NCBI RefSeq assembly: GCF_000227115.2
Contig: NC_016483.1
Coordinates: forward strand, 1 to 64,000
Source of the DNA: Naumovozyma dairenensis CBS 421
Taxonomy: Eukaryota; Ascomycota; Saccharomycetes; Saccharomycetales; Saccharomycetaceae
Reading direction: 5' to 3'
Length of the DNA stretch: 64,000 nt
Under the pieces are notes generated by a model. It did not search any database. It had not been told where the DNA came from and worked only from the letters and a program-made list of their open reading frames with translations. Below, in pieces: positions 1 to 8,353 of the stretch; the stretch's first letter is position 1, and every line of letters starts with the position of its first letter. The position numbers and the translations under genes were made by a program.

Positions 1-266
1 GAAACACGAAAACGCGTGAACACTACTCTCAACAACATGATATATATAGACAGTAAACATTACATGGTTAATGAACTGTCAGGCTAACATGTTAGGTATG
101 GCAAAAGTTTAATTGTTCGCGACTGCGGACATCCGCGCCCACCCAGAAACTTGAAATAAATGAAGCTTGTGGGTCCTTAAAATATTATCACTTTTAACGG
201 ATGTTTGGGTGGATTTTGTTTACTTTTGGAAAATCCACGATGAACTGGTCACTTAGTTGGGCTCCA
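1..266. promoter_or_regulatory. Upstream region of an off-window gene, with SCB/MCB and Rap1-like motifs
   Basis: No gene is visible. CACGAAAA (5-12) matches the SBF/SCB consensus and abuts ACGCGT (12-17), the MBF/MCB core, the usual pairing in G1/S promoters. The minus strand at 198-212 reads CCACCCAAACATCCG, close to the Rap1 consensus, and a weaker CACCCAGAA lies near 139-147. These may serve a gene left of the window reading leftward. They could also simply lie downstream of the Sir1-like gene. Motif matches only. Confidence 0.35.
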
Positions 267-824
267 CTACTGTCCCTGACTGGCGATATACAAACTTTTT
301 AGCTCATTAAAGGATTTGATGTAGTAGCTTCGTTGTTGATCATAACTCACTAATGTGGCTAGATCCTTGAGGAACGCAAAATATTCTTCGTCTTGTAAGT
401 CTTTACTTTCATGATATCCTCCAAGTAAACTCTCTAAGCTATCATTGGCAAATGGATTTTCCGGTAGTGGCACCTTCTTCAGCGGTTCGTATATATGTCT
501 CCATCCAAAACTTTTAAAATGAAGTGGTATAGACCTATATTTTCGTGGAGTTAACTCACCTTTATATTCAGTAGGTGGAACAATCCACAAATCCCCATTT
601 TTATCTTCATAGAAATCCTCATTATTTGCGTTTAATACATCAAATAACTGTGGCGAATCAACAGCATACGGATGTTTTGTTAATTTTAATATATTCCAAT
701 CAAGGAGATCACACTCCTCAATATATTCTTTTTCCTCATCGGTAAGATTTCGTAAATAGTGTTGCTCATTGGGGTTAATTATCTTCTTCTCTATTATGTC
801 AACAAGAAATCTACCGGTAACCAT
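267..824 (-). CDS. C-terminal portion of Sir1/Kos-like protein (second OIR domain)
   Basis: Same frame as the preceding fragment. The first ATG after the TAA is at 824, giving 185 aa, but the frame is open from 962 (231 codons), including a conserved-looking helix before the ATG. The domain begins FLVDIIEKKIINP and continues LLDWNILK, then an acidic and proline-rich stretch, and ends in a YDQQRSYYIKSFNEL tail that resembles the end of S. cerevisiae Sir1. In Sir1 the corresponding C-terminal OIR binds the Orc1 BAH domain. Separate translation would need initiation just downstream of the first fragment's stop, which is unusual for yeast, so this is more likely the 3' part of a broken gene. Confidence 0.5.
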   Translation of the reverse strand: MVTGRFLVDIIEKKIINPNEQHYLRNLTDEEKEYIEECDLLDWNILKLTKHPYAVDSPQLFDVLNANNEDFYEDKNGDLWIVPPTEYKGELTPRKYRSIPLHFKSFGWRHIYEPLKKVPLPENPFANDSLESLLGGYHESKDLQDEEYFAFLKDLATLVSYDQQRSYYIKSFNELKSLYIASQGQ

Positions 825-962
825 CAATGAATCTGATATTTTGAACACAGTTGCCTTCGAAGAATCTGATTCTCTAATCCATTCACTTATCAGACTTGGA
901 AATACAGATTTGCTAACATACTTTATATTTTGTAAGCAGTTTTGTTTTGCTTTTCTCGTATA

Positions 963-1727
963 TTAGTTTAAACGTAACAAAGTCATCTTCGGATCTCCCG
1001 TCTGAGAAAAATACTCTTTCATTTTTCGAAGTCGCCAGTAGTTCTTCTCTAAACTCATATCAAATAAACTTCGTTGTAAGACTTCCAATTCTTTGACCTT
1101 GTCTTGTTCTTCTTTCTTTTCTAAATTCTTGATTTTAAGTCGGGTAATAGGTGGTTTGATCTTGATGAAATAATGTTCAGGAATATATTTGACATCTGGT
1201 AGAGAGAAACCTTTTAGCTGATCCATAGATATATCAGAATTATTTGTTGTGGTTTGTTCTGTGTTTAGAGTTTCGCAAACTTGTTGATCTTTTAATTGTT
1301 GGTTAAAGGGCCCGCTGTGTGTTTCCTGTGTGCCCGTTAATGGTTCCTCTAAGACCATATATTTACTCACAGTCTCTTCTAACCTTACGATGGGAATAGA
1401 TATAGCTTTATGAGTGGCTTGATGCCTGGTACATGGTTCACAGTAGTATTTGCTATTCCTTTCACAAAACTTGACATAGATGTATGGTTTCAATATCCAA
1501 AGCAGTACACTCTTATTAGTAAACATATAATTTGAGTCAATAAAGTATAGTTTCGTTAAAGACATTGGATTGTAAGTATTTTTCAGCAAGTACCAACCAC
1601 CAGGTGTTAGCGTTGTTTTACTGTCATCTGATGATAAGTCTGTAACAACTTTGCTATTGAGATTGATTAGGAAACCATCAATAATAGTGAATTGACCTTT
1701 CGGTACCGTAATAATCGGATACTGCAT
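963..1727 (-). CDS. N-terminal portion of Sir1/Kos-like protein (OIR domain)
   Basis: An open frame of 254 aa ending at the TAA at 965-963. The first in-frame ATG is at 1727, and the frame is open upstream to 1830 without another ATG, so 1727 is the chosen start. Residues about 1-95 carry the OIR-type domain; a CEPC pair follows near 96-99. The rest is polar, with a Lys/Glu-rich helical stretch (about residues 195-245) that lacks a recognisable domain. If the TAA is real, this fragment alone would have one ORC-binding-like domain and lack the C-terminal one. DCR1 starts divergently 262 bp away. Confidence 0.6.
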   Translation of the reverse strand: MQYPIITVPKGQFTIIDGFLINLNSKVVTDLSSDDSKTTLTPGGWYLLKNTYNPMSLTKLYFIDSNYMFTNKSVLLWILKPYIYVKFCERNSKYYCEPCTRHQATHKAISIPIVRLEETVSKYMVLEEPLTGTQETHSGPFNQQLKDQQVCETLNTEQTTTNNSDISMDQLKGFSLPDVKYIPEHYFIKIKPPITRLKIKNLEKKEEQDKVKELEVLQRSLFDMSLEKNYWRLRKMKEYFSQTGDPKMTLLRLN

Positions 1728-1989
1728 TGTTCGTTTGAGAGGAATTATACAACTTATTATGCTTTCTGTACTGTTTTCATGAAAAGATGGCAAACTTTTC
1801 TCAATTCTCTTTTTTCTTAAGAAAAATGTTTACTTTCGAAGGCGGCTAGACGAGAAAAAAACTCAAGTTGAGAAGAATGAGTGTGCATAATAATTATTAA
1901 CTGCAGATAACCAACAAGTTGGAAGATAAGAACAACATCTCATCATGTAGGATACGACTCTACTTCACAATAACTTGCGCCTGTTCATC
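1728..1989. promoter_or_regulatory. Divergent promoter shared by the Sir1-like gene and DCR1
   Basis: This is the 262-bp space between the ATGs of two genes pointing away from each other, both of families tied to gene silencing. It has T-rich and A-rich tracts near 1805-1865, but I see no strong known factor site. Both reading frames have open sequence but no ATG in the adjoining part. Confidence 0.5.
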
Positions 1990-4239
1990 ATGTCAGTTGA
2001 ACCTGTATTCGTAATATCTGAGCAATATACTGAAAAACATGGAGAAGAATTACGATCATTTTACAAAGTACAAAATGCTTGTGTTCAACTAAAAGAAGCC
2101 ATCAAGATAATATATGCAAACGCCAAACCCAATGAAGAACTTGTAGAGTTATTCACCAACGGGAATGAATTAGAACAAGCTATTGCAAAGAGTCCAGCAA
2201 TGTCCATCGCAAGCTATTTGTATTCTGTTCAACCATCATTCGATGTCGAGAGTATATTTGAACACTATGCGTTTCATGAAGACTCTACACCAGTTGATCA
2301 ATTCATAAAATATCCAGTTGTTTCAGATGCGTCTTTAGAGAATTTAGCTTTTATCCATAGAAGTCTTCCTAATATGAATGTCAATTTGACAGAATCACAA
2401 AGAACAATGATGAGTAATGAACGTTTAGAGTTTTTAGGTGATAGTTGGCTAGGTGCATTAGTTGCATATTCACTTTACAAAAAATACCCATTTGCCAATG
2501 AAGGTGCTTTGTCTAAGATGAAACAAGCAATTGTCAATAATGATAACTTGGAAAAAATTAGTAAGAAGCTAGGGTTTCCTGAAAAGCTAAGAGGCAATAT
2601 TCCACATACCAGCCTAAGGAAAAAAGATAAGAAATCGAAGTTATATGCAGACTGTGTTGAGGCTTACATTGGGGCTTTGGTAGTTGATCGTTATTCCGCT
2701 GAATTCAAAGAGGTCTCTCAATGGCTAGAAGATTTATCAGAAGATATCTTTGAGGAGATGGGTGATTCCTTAACGAGAGATCCATTGAACAAAAATTCTA
2801 AAGGTGAGTTAGCAGAGATCTTACAGTTTAACAAGTTAGGTAAAAAAGTTGAGTATAAGACACTAAATAAGAAATCACCGTTTAGAGTAGAAGTTAGACT
2901 AGGTAATATTGTTTTAGGTGTCGGTGTAGGCGACAATATAAAAGAAGCAGAACAAAGATCAGCCATGTTTGCATTGGAAAATCCTAAAGAATTAGAAAAA
3001 TACACCGCATCTCCGATTGAAAGCACTTCAAAAGTAAACAACGACCTCGAATACTCTCCGGCATATGATGATGACGAAAGTACTTTAGCTTTGAATCCTG
3101 CTGTGGATTCACCATCCGAAGCTTCTGATGCAATGAGTTCAACATCTGCTCTAGTGGAATCTGTAGTGAAGGAGGTAGGCGATTCGGGAAATGTAGCTGT
3201 GCTTATTGATACCTTAATGAATCGCATGAGCAACGTGGTTGAACAAATGGTTTCCAGTACGGTTTCGAATATACTTGAAAAAAAGGGCGATGTTTCTGTA
3301 TTAACACCTGAATTGAAAGCAAATTCAACGATGGGCGAAGTTGAAGCTAAGAATATAAAACGGACTCGTAAAGAAACTACTAACAATACTCAAAATATGG
3401 AACGGATTGCTAAGATGGATAGTATCAAGAAGAAAGTACCTCCTATATCATATGATGAACCTGACCCAAATATTATTATTATTAATAGTGAAAGTGAGGA
3501 TGCGAGTGAGAGTTCTTTTGATGACAGAAGACAGAAACGGGTACAAACAAGAAATGATTTGCCAAATGAAGCTTTCATAAATGTGGATTCGAATGGTATT
3601 TATAAAAGTTCGACTAATTTGAAGGCATTACAAGATTTTAATGCCCTCGCTGCTGCTTATGATGCTAAAGGTAAGAAAGGTAGGAAAAACAAAGGTGGTC
3701 AGCAAGACGGTAACCTTGTTGGTGGATTTGATCCCGCTAAGGATAGCAACAATCGTCCCGGAGAACGTAAAGGAAGACTTGCTTTTGGTTCAAGAATTAA
3801 TAACAATCCTGGTAACTTGGAGGGAAGGTTAGGTTCTAGTAAAAAAGCAAATACCAATAACCGTCCAGGTAAATCAGCTGGCGGTAGGTCTGTTCCAGGT
3901 ATGAGTGGTAGTATTAACAAAACTCTTGGTTTAAAAGCTGGGCTCGATCCAAGCAAAGACAGTAACAATCGCGGTGGTGAGAAAGTCCCCAGTAGTAATA
4001 ATAGTACACGTTACGATAAAGAAGCTTCTGAAAAATTGTATGCATTACTGGGGAAGTCTAATATGTGTCCAGAATATGAAACAACAAATGAAGGTGATGG
4101 ATTTTATACTGTATGTCGCATTAAGGGAATGGGTATAACAATCGGTGAAGGTTCGGGTAGAAGTAAAAAAATATCTCAACACATTGCAGCAGGAAATGCT
4201 CTTCGAAACAAAGAAGTTAAAAAATTATTGTCAAGATAA
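1990..4239 (+). CDS. DCR1: Budding-yeast Dicer, RNase III with two dsRNA-binding domains
   Basis: Predicted 749-aa RNase III that would cut dsRNA into siRNAs for Argonaute. From the ATG at 1990 there is an N-terminal helical domain (about 1-110), one RNase III domain (about 115-258) with the signature NERLEFLGD at 143-151 and ADCVEAYIGAL from 220, so the four metal-binding acidic residues E147, D151, D221 and E224 are present. dsRBD1 follows at about 265-340, then a 330-residue Ser/Asn/Gly/Lys-rich linker, then a second dsRBD at about 675-749. Rnt1, the ordinary yeast RNase III, has one dsRBD; a second C-terminal dsRBD is the mark of Dcr1 as characterised in Naumovozyma castellii and Vanderwaltozyma polyspora. 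It is longer than the N. castellii protein (about 610 aa) because of the linker. A TTG lies upstream at 1975, but the ATG is the natural start. Argonaute is not in the window. Confidence 0.88.
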   Translation: MSVEPVFVISEQYTEKHGEELRSFYKVQNACVQLKEAIKIIYANAKPNEELVELFTNGNELEQAIAKSPAMSIASYLYSVQPSFDVESIFEHYAFHEDSTPVDQFIKYPVVSDASLENLAFIHRSLPNMNVNLTESQRTMMSNERLEFLGDSWLGALVAYSLYKKYPFANEGALSKMKQAIVNNDNLEKISKKLGFPEKLRGNIPHTSLRKKDKKSKLYADCVEAYIGALVVDRYSAEFKEVSQWLEDLSEDIFEEMGDSLTRDPLNKNSKGELAEILQFNKLGKKVEYKTLNKKSPFRVEVRLGNIVLGVGVGDNIKEAEQRSAMFALENPKELEKYTASPIESTSKVNNDLEYSPAYDDDESTLALNPAVDSPSEASDAMSSTSALVESVVKEVGDSGNVAVLIDTLMNRMSNVVEQMVSSTVSNILEKKGDVSVLTPELKANSTMGEVEAKNIKRTRKETTNNTQNMERIAKMDSIKKKVPPISYDEPDPNIIIINSESEDASESSFDDRRQKRVQTRNDLPNEAFINVDSNGIYKSSTNLKALQDFNALAAAYDAKGKKGRKNKGGQQDGNLVGGFDPAKDSNNRPGERKGRLAFGSRINNNPGNLEGRLGSSKKANTNNRPGKSAGGRSVPGMSGSINKTLGLKAGLDPSKDSNNRGGEKVPSSNNSTRYDKEASEKLYALLGKSNMCPEYETTNEGDGFYTVCRIKGMGITIGEGSGRSKKISQHIAAGNALRNKEVKKLLSR

Positions 4240-4462
4240 ATACATGCATTACATTCGATCATACCCGCTAGCTCTATGTAAAATTTACGTAATGTTTGTT
4301 TATTTGCTATAAAGAAGGAAAAGGTGAGTTAATGTTCATTAAAATACTGTCATTTATTCTATCGTTTATTGGATTTTATATAATATTAAAAACTATGTGA
4401 CAAATGTTCTATTCTTTGACGGTTCATAACTCGAAGAATTCAAACTTTTTTTTCAGTTAAAC

Positions 4463-5515
4463 TTAGATTGTTTCAACGGAAACGTTCTTACCATTATTAG
4501 CGGATGATTCTAAGAAGGCAGCGACACATGCTAAATGATGGAAAGTTGCTCTTGGAGAACTTTTGATTAAGGATTTATCATTCTTGGAGACAGCTTCGTG
4601 GAAATTCAAGAATTCTGGGTTAACACCAAAGGATTCATCTTTTTCAACTTGGAAGATTTCTTCCTTACCAGCATTTTCAATGGAATCACCGATCCTAACT
4701 TTGACAAGTGGTTGAGTCTTGTCAGATAATTCTACAGTAACAGTACCATTTTTACCGTAAATCTTTAAAAAGACAGATTTTTCAGTGGCACCAAAAGCAG
4801 AACCGTATGTGAAACTACCGATAACATTATTATCTCTCATTTTAACAGTTGAGAACACAATATCATCAGCACCAGATTCTGGACGGACTTGCTTTGTTAA
4901 AGCAGAAACAGATTCGAATTCACCAAGTAAAGCAGTGACTAAAGCCAATTGATGCACACCACCGTCTGAAAGGAACCCACCAATATGTTCTGGATTTTGT
5001 CTCCATGAGGTAGCTAAATATTTATTAGTAGATACGAATGGTCCAGTAGAATTATGAGTAAATGCAACGATTGGACCAATTCTTTCTAATTGTTTCAATG
5101 CTAATTTAATACAAGTCAAATATAACCAATTTTCAGCAATGGCGATTGGTAAATCCGAAGCGTCAGAGAGTTGAACGATTTCTCTTGCTTGCGCCATAGT
5201 GGCAGCAATAGGTTTTTCCAATAAAATTGGTTTGTTAACCTCGATAGCTTTCTTGACAGCAGAAAGATTGAATTGAGCTGGCAATAAAGCATCGATAAAA
5301 GAAACATTTTTATCATTCATGATTTCATCTAAGTTATCATAAACTTTATCATCTGGGATACCAGCAATCTTGGCAAATTCTTGAGCCTTACTCTTAGTTC
5401 TGTTGAACGCAGCAACAACTTTGAAATCGTTTGGATATTCTTGGTAGGATGGTAAATGTCTATCTCTAGCAAAGATACCAGTTCCGACGATACCGACGTT
5501 TAACACAGGAGCCAT
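4463..5515 (-). CDS. YMR315W: NADP-dependent Gfo/Idh/MocA-family oxidoreductase (YMR315W homolog)
   Basis: 350 aa, the same size as S. cerevisiae YMR315W and alignable over its whole length. The N-terminal Rossmann fold has VGIVGTGIF (residues 7-15), the EKPIA motif of the family is at 100-104, and DGGVH at 184-188 carries the Asp/His pair of the catalytic face. The S. cerevisiae protein is a cytosolic, NADP-linked dehydrogenase that adds to NADPH supply under oxidative stress. It is convergent with DCR1 (223 bp apart). In S. cerevisiae this gene sits on the right arm of chromosome XIII, so its position here marks a rearrangement. Confidence 0.93.
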   Translation of the reverse strand: MAPVLNVGIVGTGIFARDRHLPSYQEYPNDFKVVAAFNRTKSKAQEFAKIAGIPDDKVYDNLDEIMNDKNVSFIDALLPAQFNLSAVKKAIEVNKPILLEKPIAATMAQAREIVQLSDASDLPIAIAENWLYLTCIKLALKQLERIGPIVAFTHNSTGPFVSTNKYLATSWRQNPEHIGGFLSDGGVHQLALVTALLGEFESVSALTKQVRPESGADDIVFSTVKMRDNNVIGSFTYGSAFGATEKSVFLKIYGKNGTVTVELSDKTQPLVKVRIGDSIENAGKEEIFQVEKDESFGVNPEFLNFHEAVSKNDKSLIKSSPRATFHHLACVAAFLESSANNGKNVSVETI

Positions 5516-6601
5516 TTTTGTATGAAGTTTTCTTTTCTGTAGTTATATTTCTTGGGGTTCAAGAATATTCTCGAGTAATATGTCTATATCTTAAGAAGGA
5601 CAAGAGATCTTGGAAAAAGTACTAAACCCATGATGAAAACATGCCAAGTTATTTATATATATATAAGTGCTGTTTTGTGTATAAATTAAAGGAACCACGT
5701 AATGTCGACAAGAAAACAACGTCAAAAGTATAACCCCGTTGAAAAGTAAAACTTTCAGCAGTTGAAGTGGGGAAGGGGGGGGGGATTTTATAGTTGGCTC
5801 TATTCTGATCCCTTCCCACGGCTTTTTCTGCGTCGGGCCCCTTTACCCCGGGATTATATTCTTGAACAAAATGGACTTTAGGACCGGTGTCGTTATCTCC
5901 TGTCTTTACAACCGCTTATCTCCTGGCACAAATATAAGCAATTTTGGAATTCTTCAAGTACGATAACTATGATACAGGTCATCACGAGCGTCACCCCCAA
6001 GTATGGTACCCGGTGTGTTTTCCTATGTTAGAGTTTCTTATTTTACAAAGAGCCATTGAACATCATCTGAGGGAACCGATAAGTTAAGAGAAACTATGTT
6101 TATAGTAATGGGATTCGGGAAGGTATTATCTCTTTTTTGTCATAAATTTGATAATGATAATGTATATTTCTTGATGCTCTATAACGATATTGTTGACGAT
6201 TTTGGGTTCTCTTTATGTAGATACATTGAAAGTTATCAATTCAATGTAGTCTATATAAGTTTTTTCGGTTATCATTTGACATACCTACCAGCTTGATATA
6301 TATGGTTCCAACGGTAGATCATCTATGAAAGAATTATCTAAGTTAAAACATACCTTACTTTCTACATTTGTTTTGAATAATATAATATGATAGATCTATT
6401 ATGTATGATTATTTTAAGTAAGGAAGTGATGAAAAATGTCTTATCGGGCTTATATTTTACTTTGACTTCCTAAAGTGAAGTTGCAATAATGATCTATAGT
6501 AAAAAGTACATATATATATATATATATATATATTCCATTTCTTTCTTTTCAATTCGTTGAATTTAGAAAGACAATACCACTCTTTAGATATTCTTTTGTG
6601 A
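5516..6601. other. Gene-free DNA upstream of the YMR315W homolog
   Basis: Holds the promoter of the oxidoreductase gene. A run of ten G at 5775-5784 and a GC-richer stretch near 5815-5860 with CCCCT (stress-element-like) stand out. A (TA)n tract lies at 6509-6533. A 66-codon frame at 6096-6296 has no recognisable features and is not called. Confidence 0.5.
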
Positions 6602-6937
6602 TGTTGATTCAGTTGCTCTAACCATAACCTAGGTCTATAGACTTAAGAACGGGGTAATATATACTGAATACTAGTGGTACCCTGTTCAGGTATAACGAGA
6701 ATCATAATAAAGTCTATTATTTAATATGTGACACGCAGAGCTTGACGATCATCATTCAATAACTACTAGTGACAACTTTACAACCGAAGCTACTCATAGA
6801 ACGTTACCAATCCTAGAACCTTTAGGTAATCACCTAATTAACTTCTCTGCTTATTATATAAAATAAGTAACTCAACCTAGACCTATATATATTATACCTG
6901 AGCGTTATTGATAATCTAAGTATGAAGACAGTTCACG
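6602..6937 (+). mobile_element. Degenerate solo LTR-like element, copy 1
   Basis: About 336 bp starting TGTTGA, the usual start of yeast Ty LTRs. It aligns along its length with the reverse complement of 44439-44786. Shared words, in the same order, include TTGCTCTAA, CTAGGT, GACTTA, TAATATGTG, GATCATCATT, AACGTTACCAATC, TAGAACCT, TAACTTCTCTG and CTAGACCT. The right end is blurred (near GTTCACG where copy 2 ends TTCAACA), and no target-site duplication is visible. No retrotransposon coding sequence is adjacent. The LTR class is inferred from length, ends and dispersal. Confidence 0.7.
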
Positions 6938-7454
6938 TTGTTGGAGATGGTGTATATTTACCAGATATGCCCCTGGGGACATTCTGCTCCTCTCCCTCTT
7001 ATAGGTGAGAGTAATATCTAACTATGTAAAATGTATATGGAAGAAAAGTCCTCGCTTATATACTTGTAAAATTTAACAGCACATCACATCACATCGTGTA
7101 TACGGCATGATTTAATATACGTATTAAATTCCAGCAAACGTATTAAAAAATAACCCTGAACTGTCAGTAGTCAATAAAGTACATCTGACATCTCTGTGAC
7201 ATGAATTATTTTGAATTTGAAAAACCCTTTAAGATCATGAAATATATATTCAAATTTTGTTTACTTTTTGCTCAAAGATAAATATTCCGTGTTTGATGAT
7301 TAAAATTACAATATAAAATCAAGATTAATACTAAGAACTGAATGTAGAGGTAAACGAAATGTTCTCAAATGACAAGAATTAGGCAATAAGAAAACCTAAT
7401 TCGTAGAGAAATAGATCGACGATTTGTGTCCATATATTCTTTCCATATCAAGCT
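6938..7454. other. Gene-free DNA upstream of TAF13
   Basis: AT-rich with a short (ACATC)n run near 7079-7096. No RNA gene or clear factor site recognised. With the LTR and the region before it, this is a 1.9-kb space without genes at a break in conserved gene order. Confidence 0.4.
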
Positions 7455-7973
7455 ATGCCTAGAAAGTTGAAAAGAACACATTTATTTTCAAAAGATGTCA
7501 GTTCTTTATTATATGCGTATGGTGATATCCCTCATCCATTACCACAATCTATCCAATGTCTAGATGAATTGGTTTCATCATACCTGGTCGATATTTGTCA
7601 CGTAGCATATCAAACTGCCAAAAACTCTCAGAGGAATAAAGTTAAACTTGAAGACTTTAAGTTTGCTGTACGAAATGATGCAACAAAATTAGGCAGAGCT
7701 GAAGAATTGATAGCGACGAACAAATTAATCACAGAAGCGAAAAAACAATTTAACGAAACTGATAGTAATTCTTTGAAAAGATACAGGGAAGAAGAGTTTG
7801 AAGAAGGTGATGATGATGAAGATCTGGAAGGAAACGACATGGAAGATGAAAATGAACATCAAGGTTCCACAGGTAAATTACATTCAAGTACCAAAAAGAA
7901 AGCAAGAATGATAACGAAACCCAGGACGACAAAGGCAAACAAGAGTTCCAAAAAGGTTAAAGTTGATAAATGA
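7455..7973 (+). CDS. TAF13: TFIID subunit Taf13
   Basis: 172 aa against 167 in S. cerevisiae. Residues about 5-85 form the histone-fold domain that pairs with Taf11 in TFIID and contacts TBP; the segments LFSKDVSSLLYAYGD, QSIQCLDELV and NSQRNKVKLEDFKFA are near-identical to the yeast protein, as is ELIATNKLITEAKKQFNET just after. The C-terminal third is acidic and then Lys-rich and variable. The ATG at 7455 begins MPRKLKRT, matching the family start. It is convergent with ERO1. Confidence 0.97.
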   Translation: MPRKLKRTHLFSKDVSSLLYAYGDIPHPLPQSIQCLDELVSSYLVDICHVAYQTAKNSQRNKVKLEDFKFAVRNDATKLGRAEELIATNKLITEAKKQFNETDSNSLKRYREEEFEEGDDDEDLEGNDMEDENEHQGSTGKLHSSTKKKARMITKPRTTKANKSSKKVKVDK

Positions 7974-8353
7974 TGGAGGTACTGAAAAGCCTAACGAATT
8001 ACTTTGTAGAACGTCATTGATTCCTTGTTCGCTAAAATATGTACATTAACGCACCAACTGGGTAAAGCACTATTATCAAGTGAGCCTCTATAGTTTTGCA
8101 ATTGCCAGCGTTATTCTTCCCTTTATCTGGACAAGTTCATGAAGGAAGTGCGTTGACTACGTAAAGGTATTAATATGGATAGTCGAATATAGGGAATATT
8201 AATAATGTAATATTATTTCTCTATATCTTTAAACTACGTATATTGATATTTACTTTTTACACAAAAACAAATATACCGACTAGATTATTATTATGCGATA
8301 TCTATTACTTATATATCAAACTTCTGATCCTTCACCTGTCTCTTTGTCGTTAT
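7974..8353. other. TAF13/ERO1 convergent spacer
   Basis: 380 bp between two gene ends, AT-rich towards ERO1. Nothing beyond presumed 3' ends is visible. Confidence 0.4.

Larger units (their letters stand above)
267..1727 (-). pseudogene. Sir1/Kos-family silencing gene interrupted by an in-frame TAA
   Basis: Read as one frame from ATG 1727 to TAG 269-267 this is 487 codons, broken only by TAA at 965-963 (codon 255). The part before the stop holds one ORC-interacting (OIR-type) domain: a FTIIDGFLINLN segment, then LLKNTYNPMSL and YVKFCERN, which parallel the S. cerevisiae Sir1 segments around its IIEGFLLYLN, RKTYNPVSL and FVKFC. The part after the stop holds a second OIR-like domain (FLVDIIEKKIINP, then LLDWNILK) and a tail (YDQQRSYYIKSFNEL) like the Sir1 C-terminus. 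The 38 codons between the stop and the next GTG also stay open. Sir1 family proteins link ORC at silencers to Sir4 to start heterochromatin. The arrangement suggests one ancestral gene with a stop mutation, an assembly error or readthrough; two separate genes are less likely. Whether it is SIR1 or KOS3 cannot be settled here. Confidence 0.7.

Noticed and set aside
2718..3386. Long antisense frame inside DCR1
   Set aside because: A shadow of the DCR1 reading frame with Ser/Phe/Leu-rich composition.
6096..6296. 66-codon frame in the gap before TAF13
   Set aside because: Short, Phe/Leu/Asp-rich, no conserved motif, no neighbour context.
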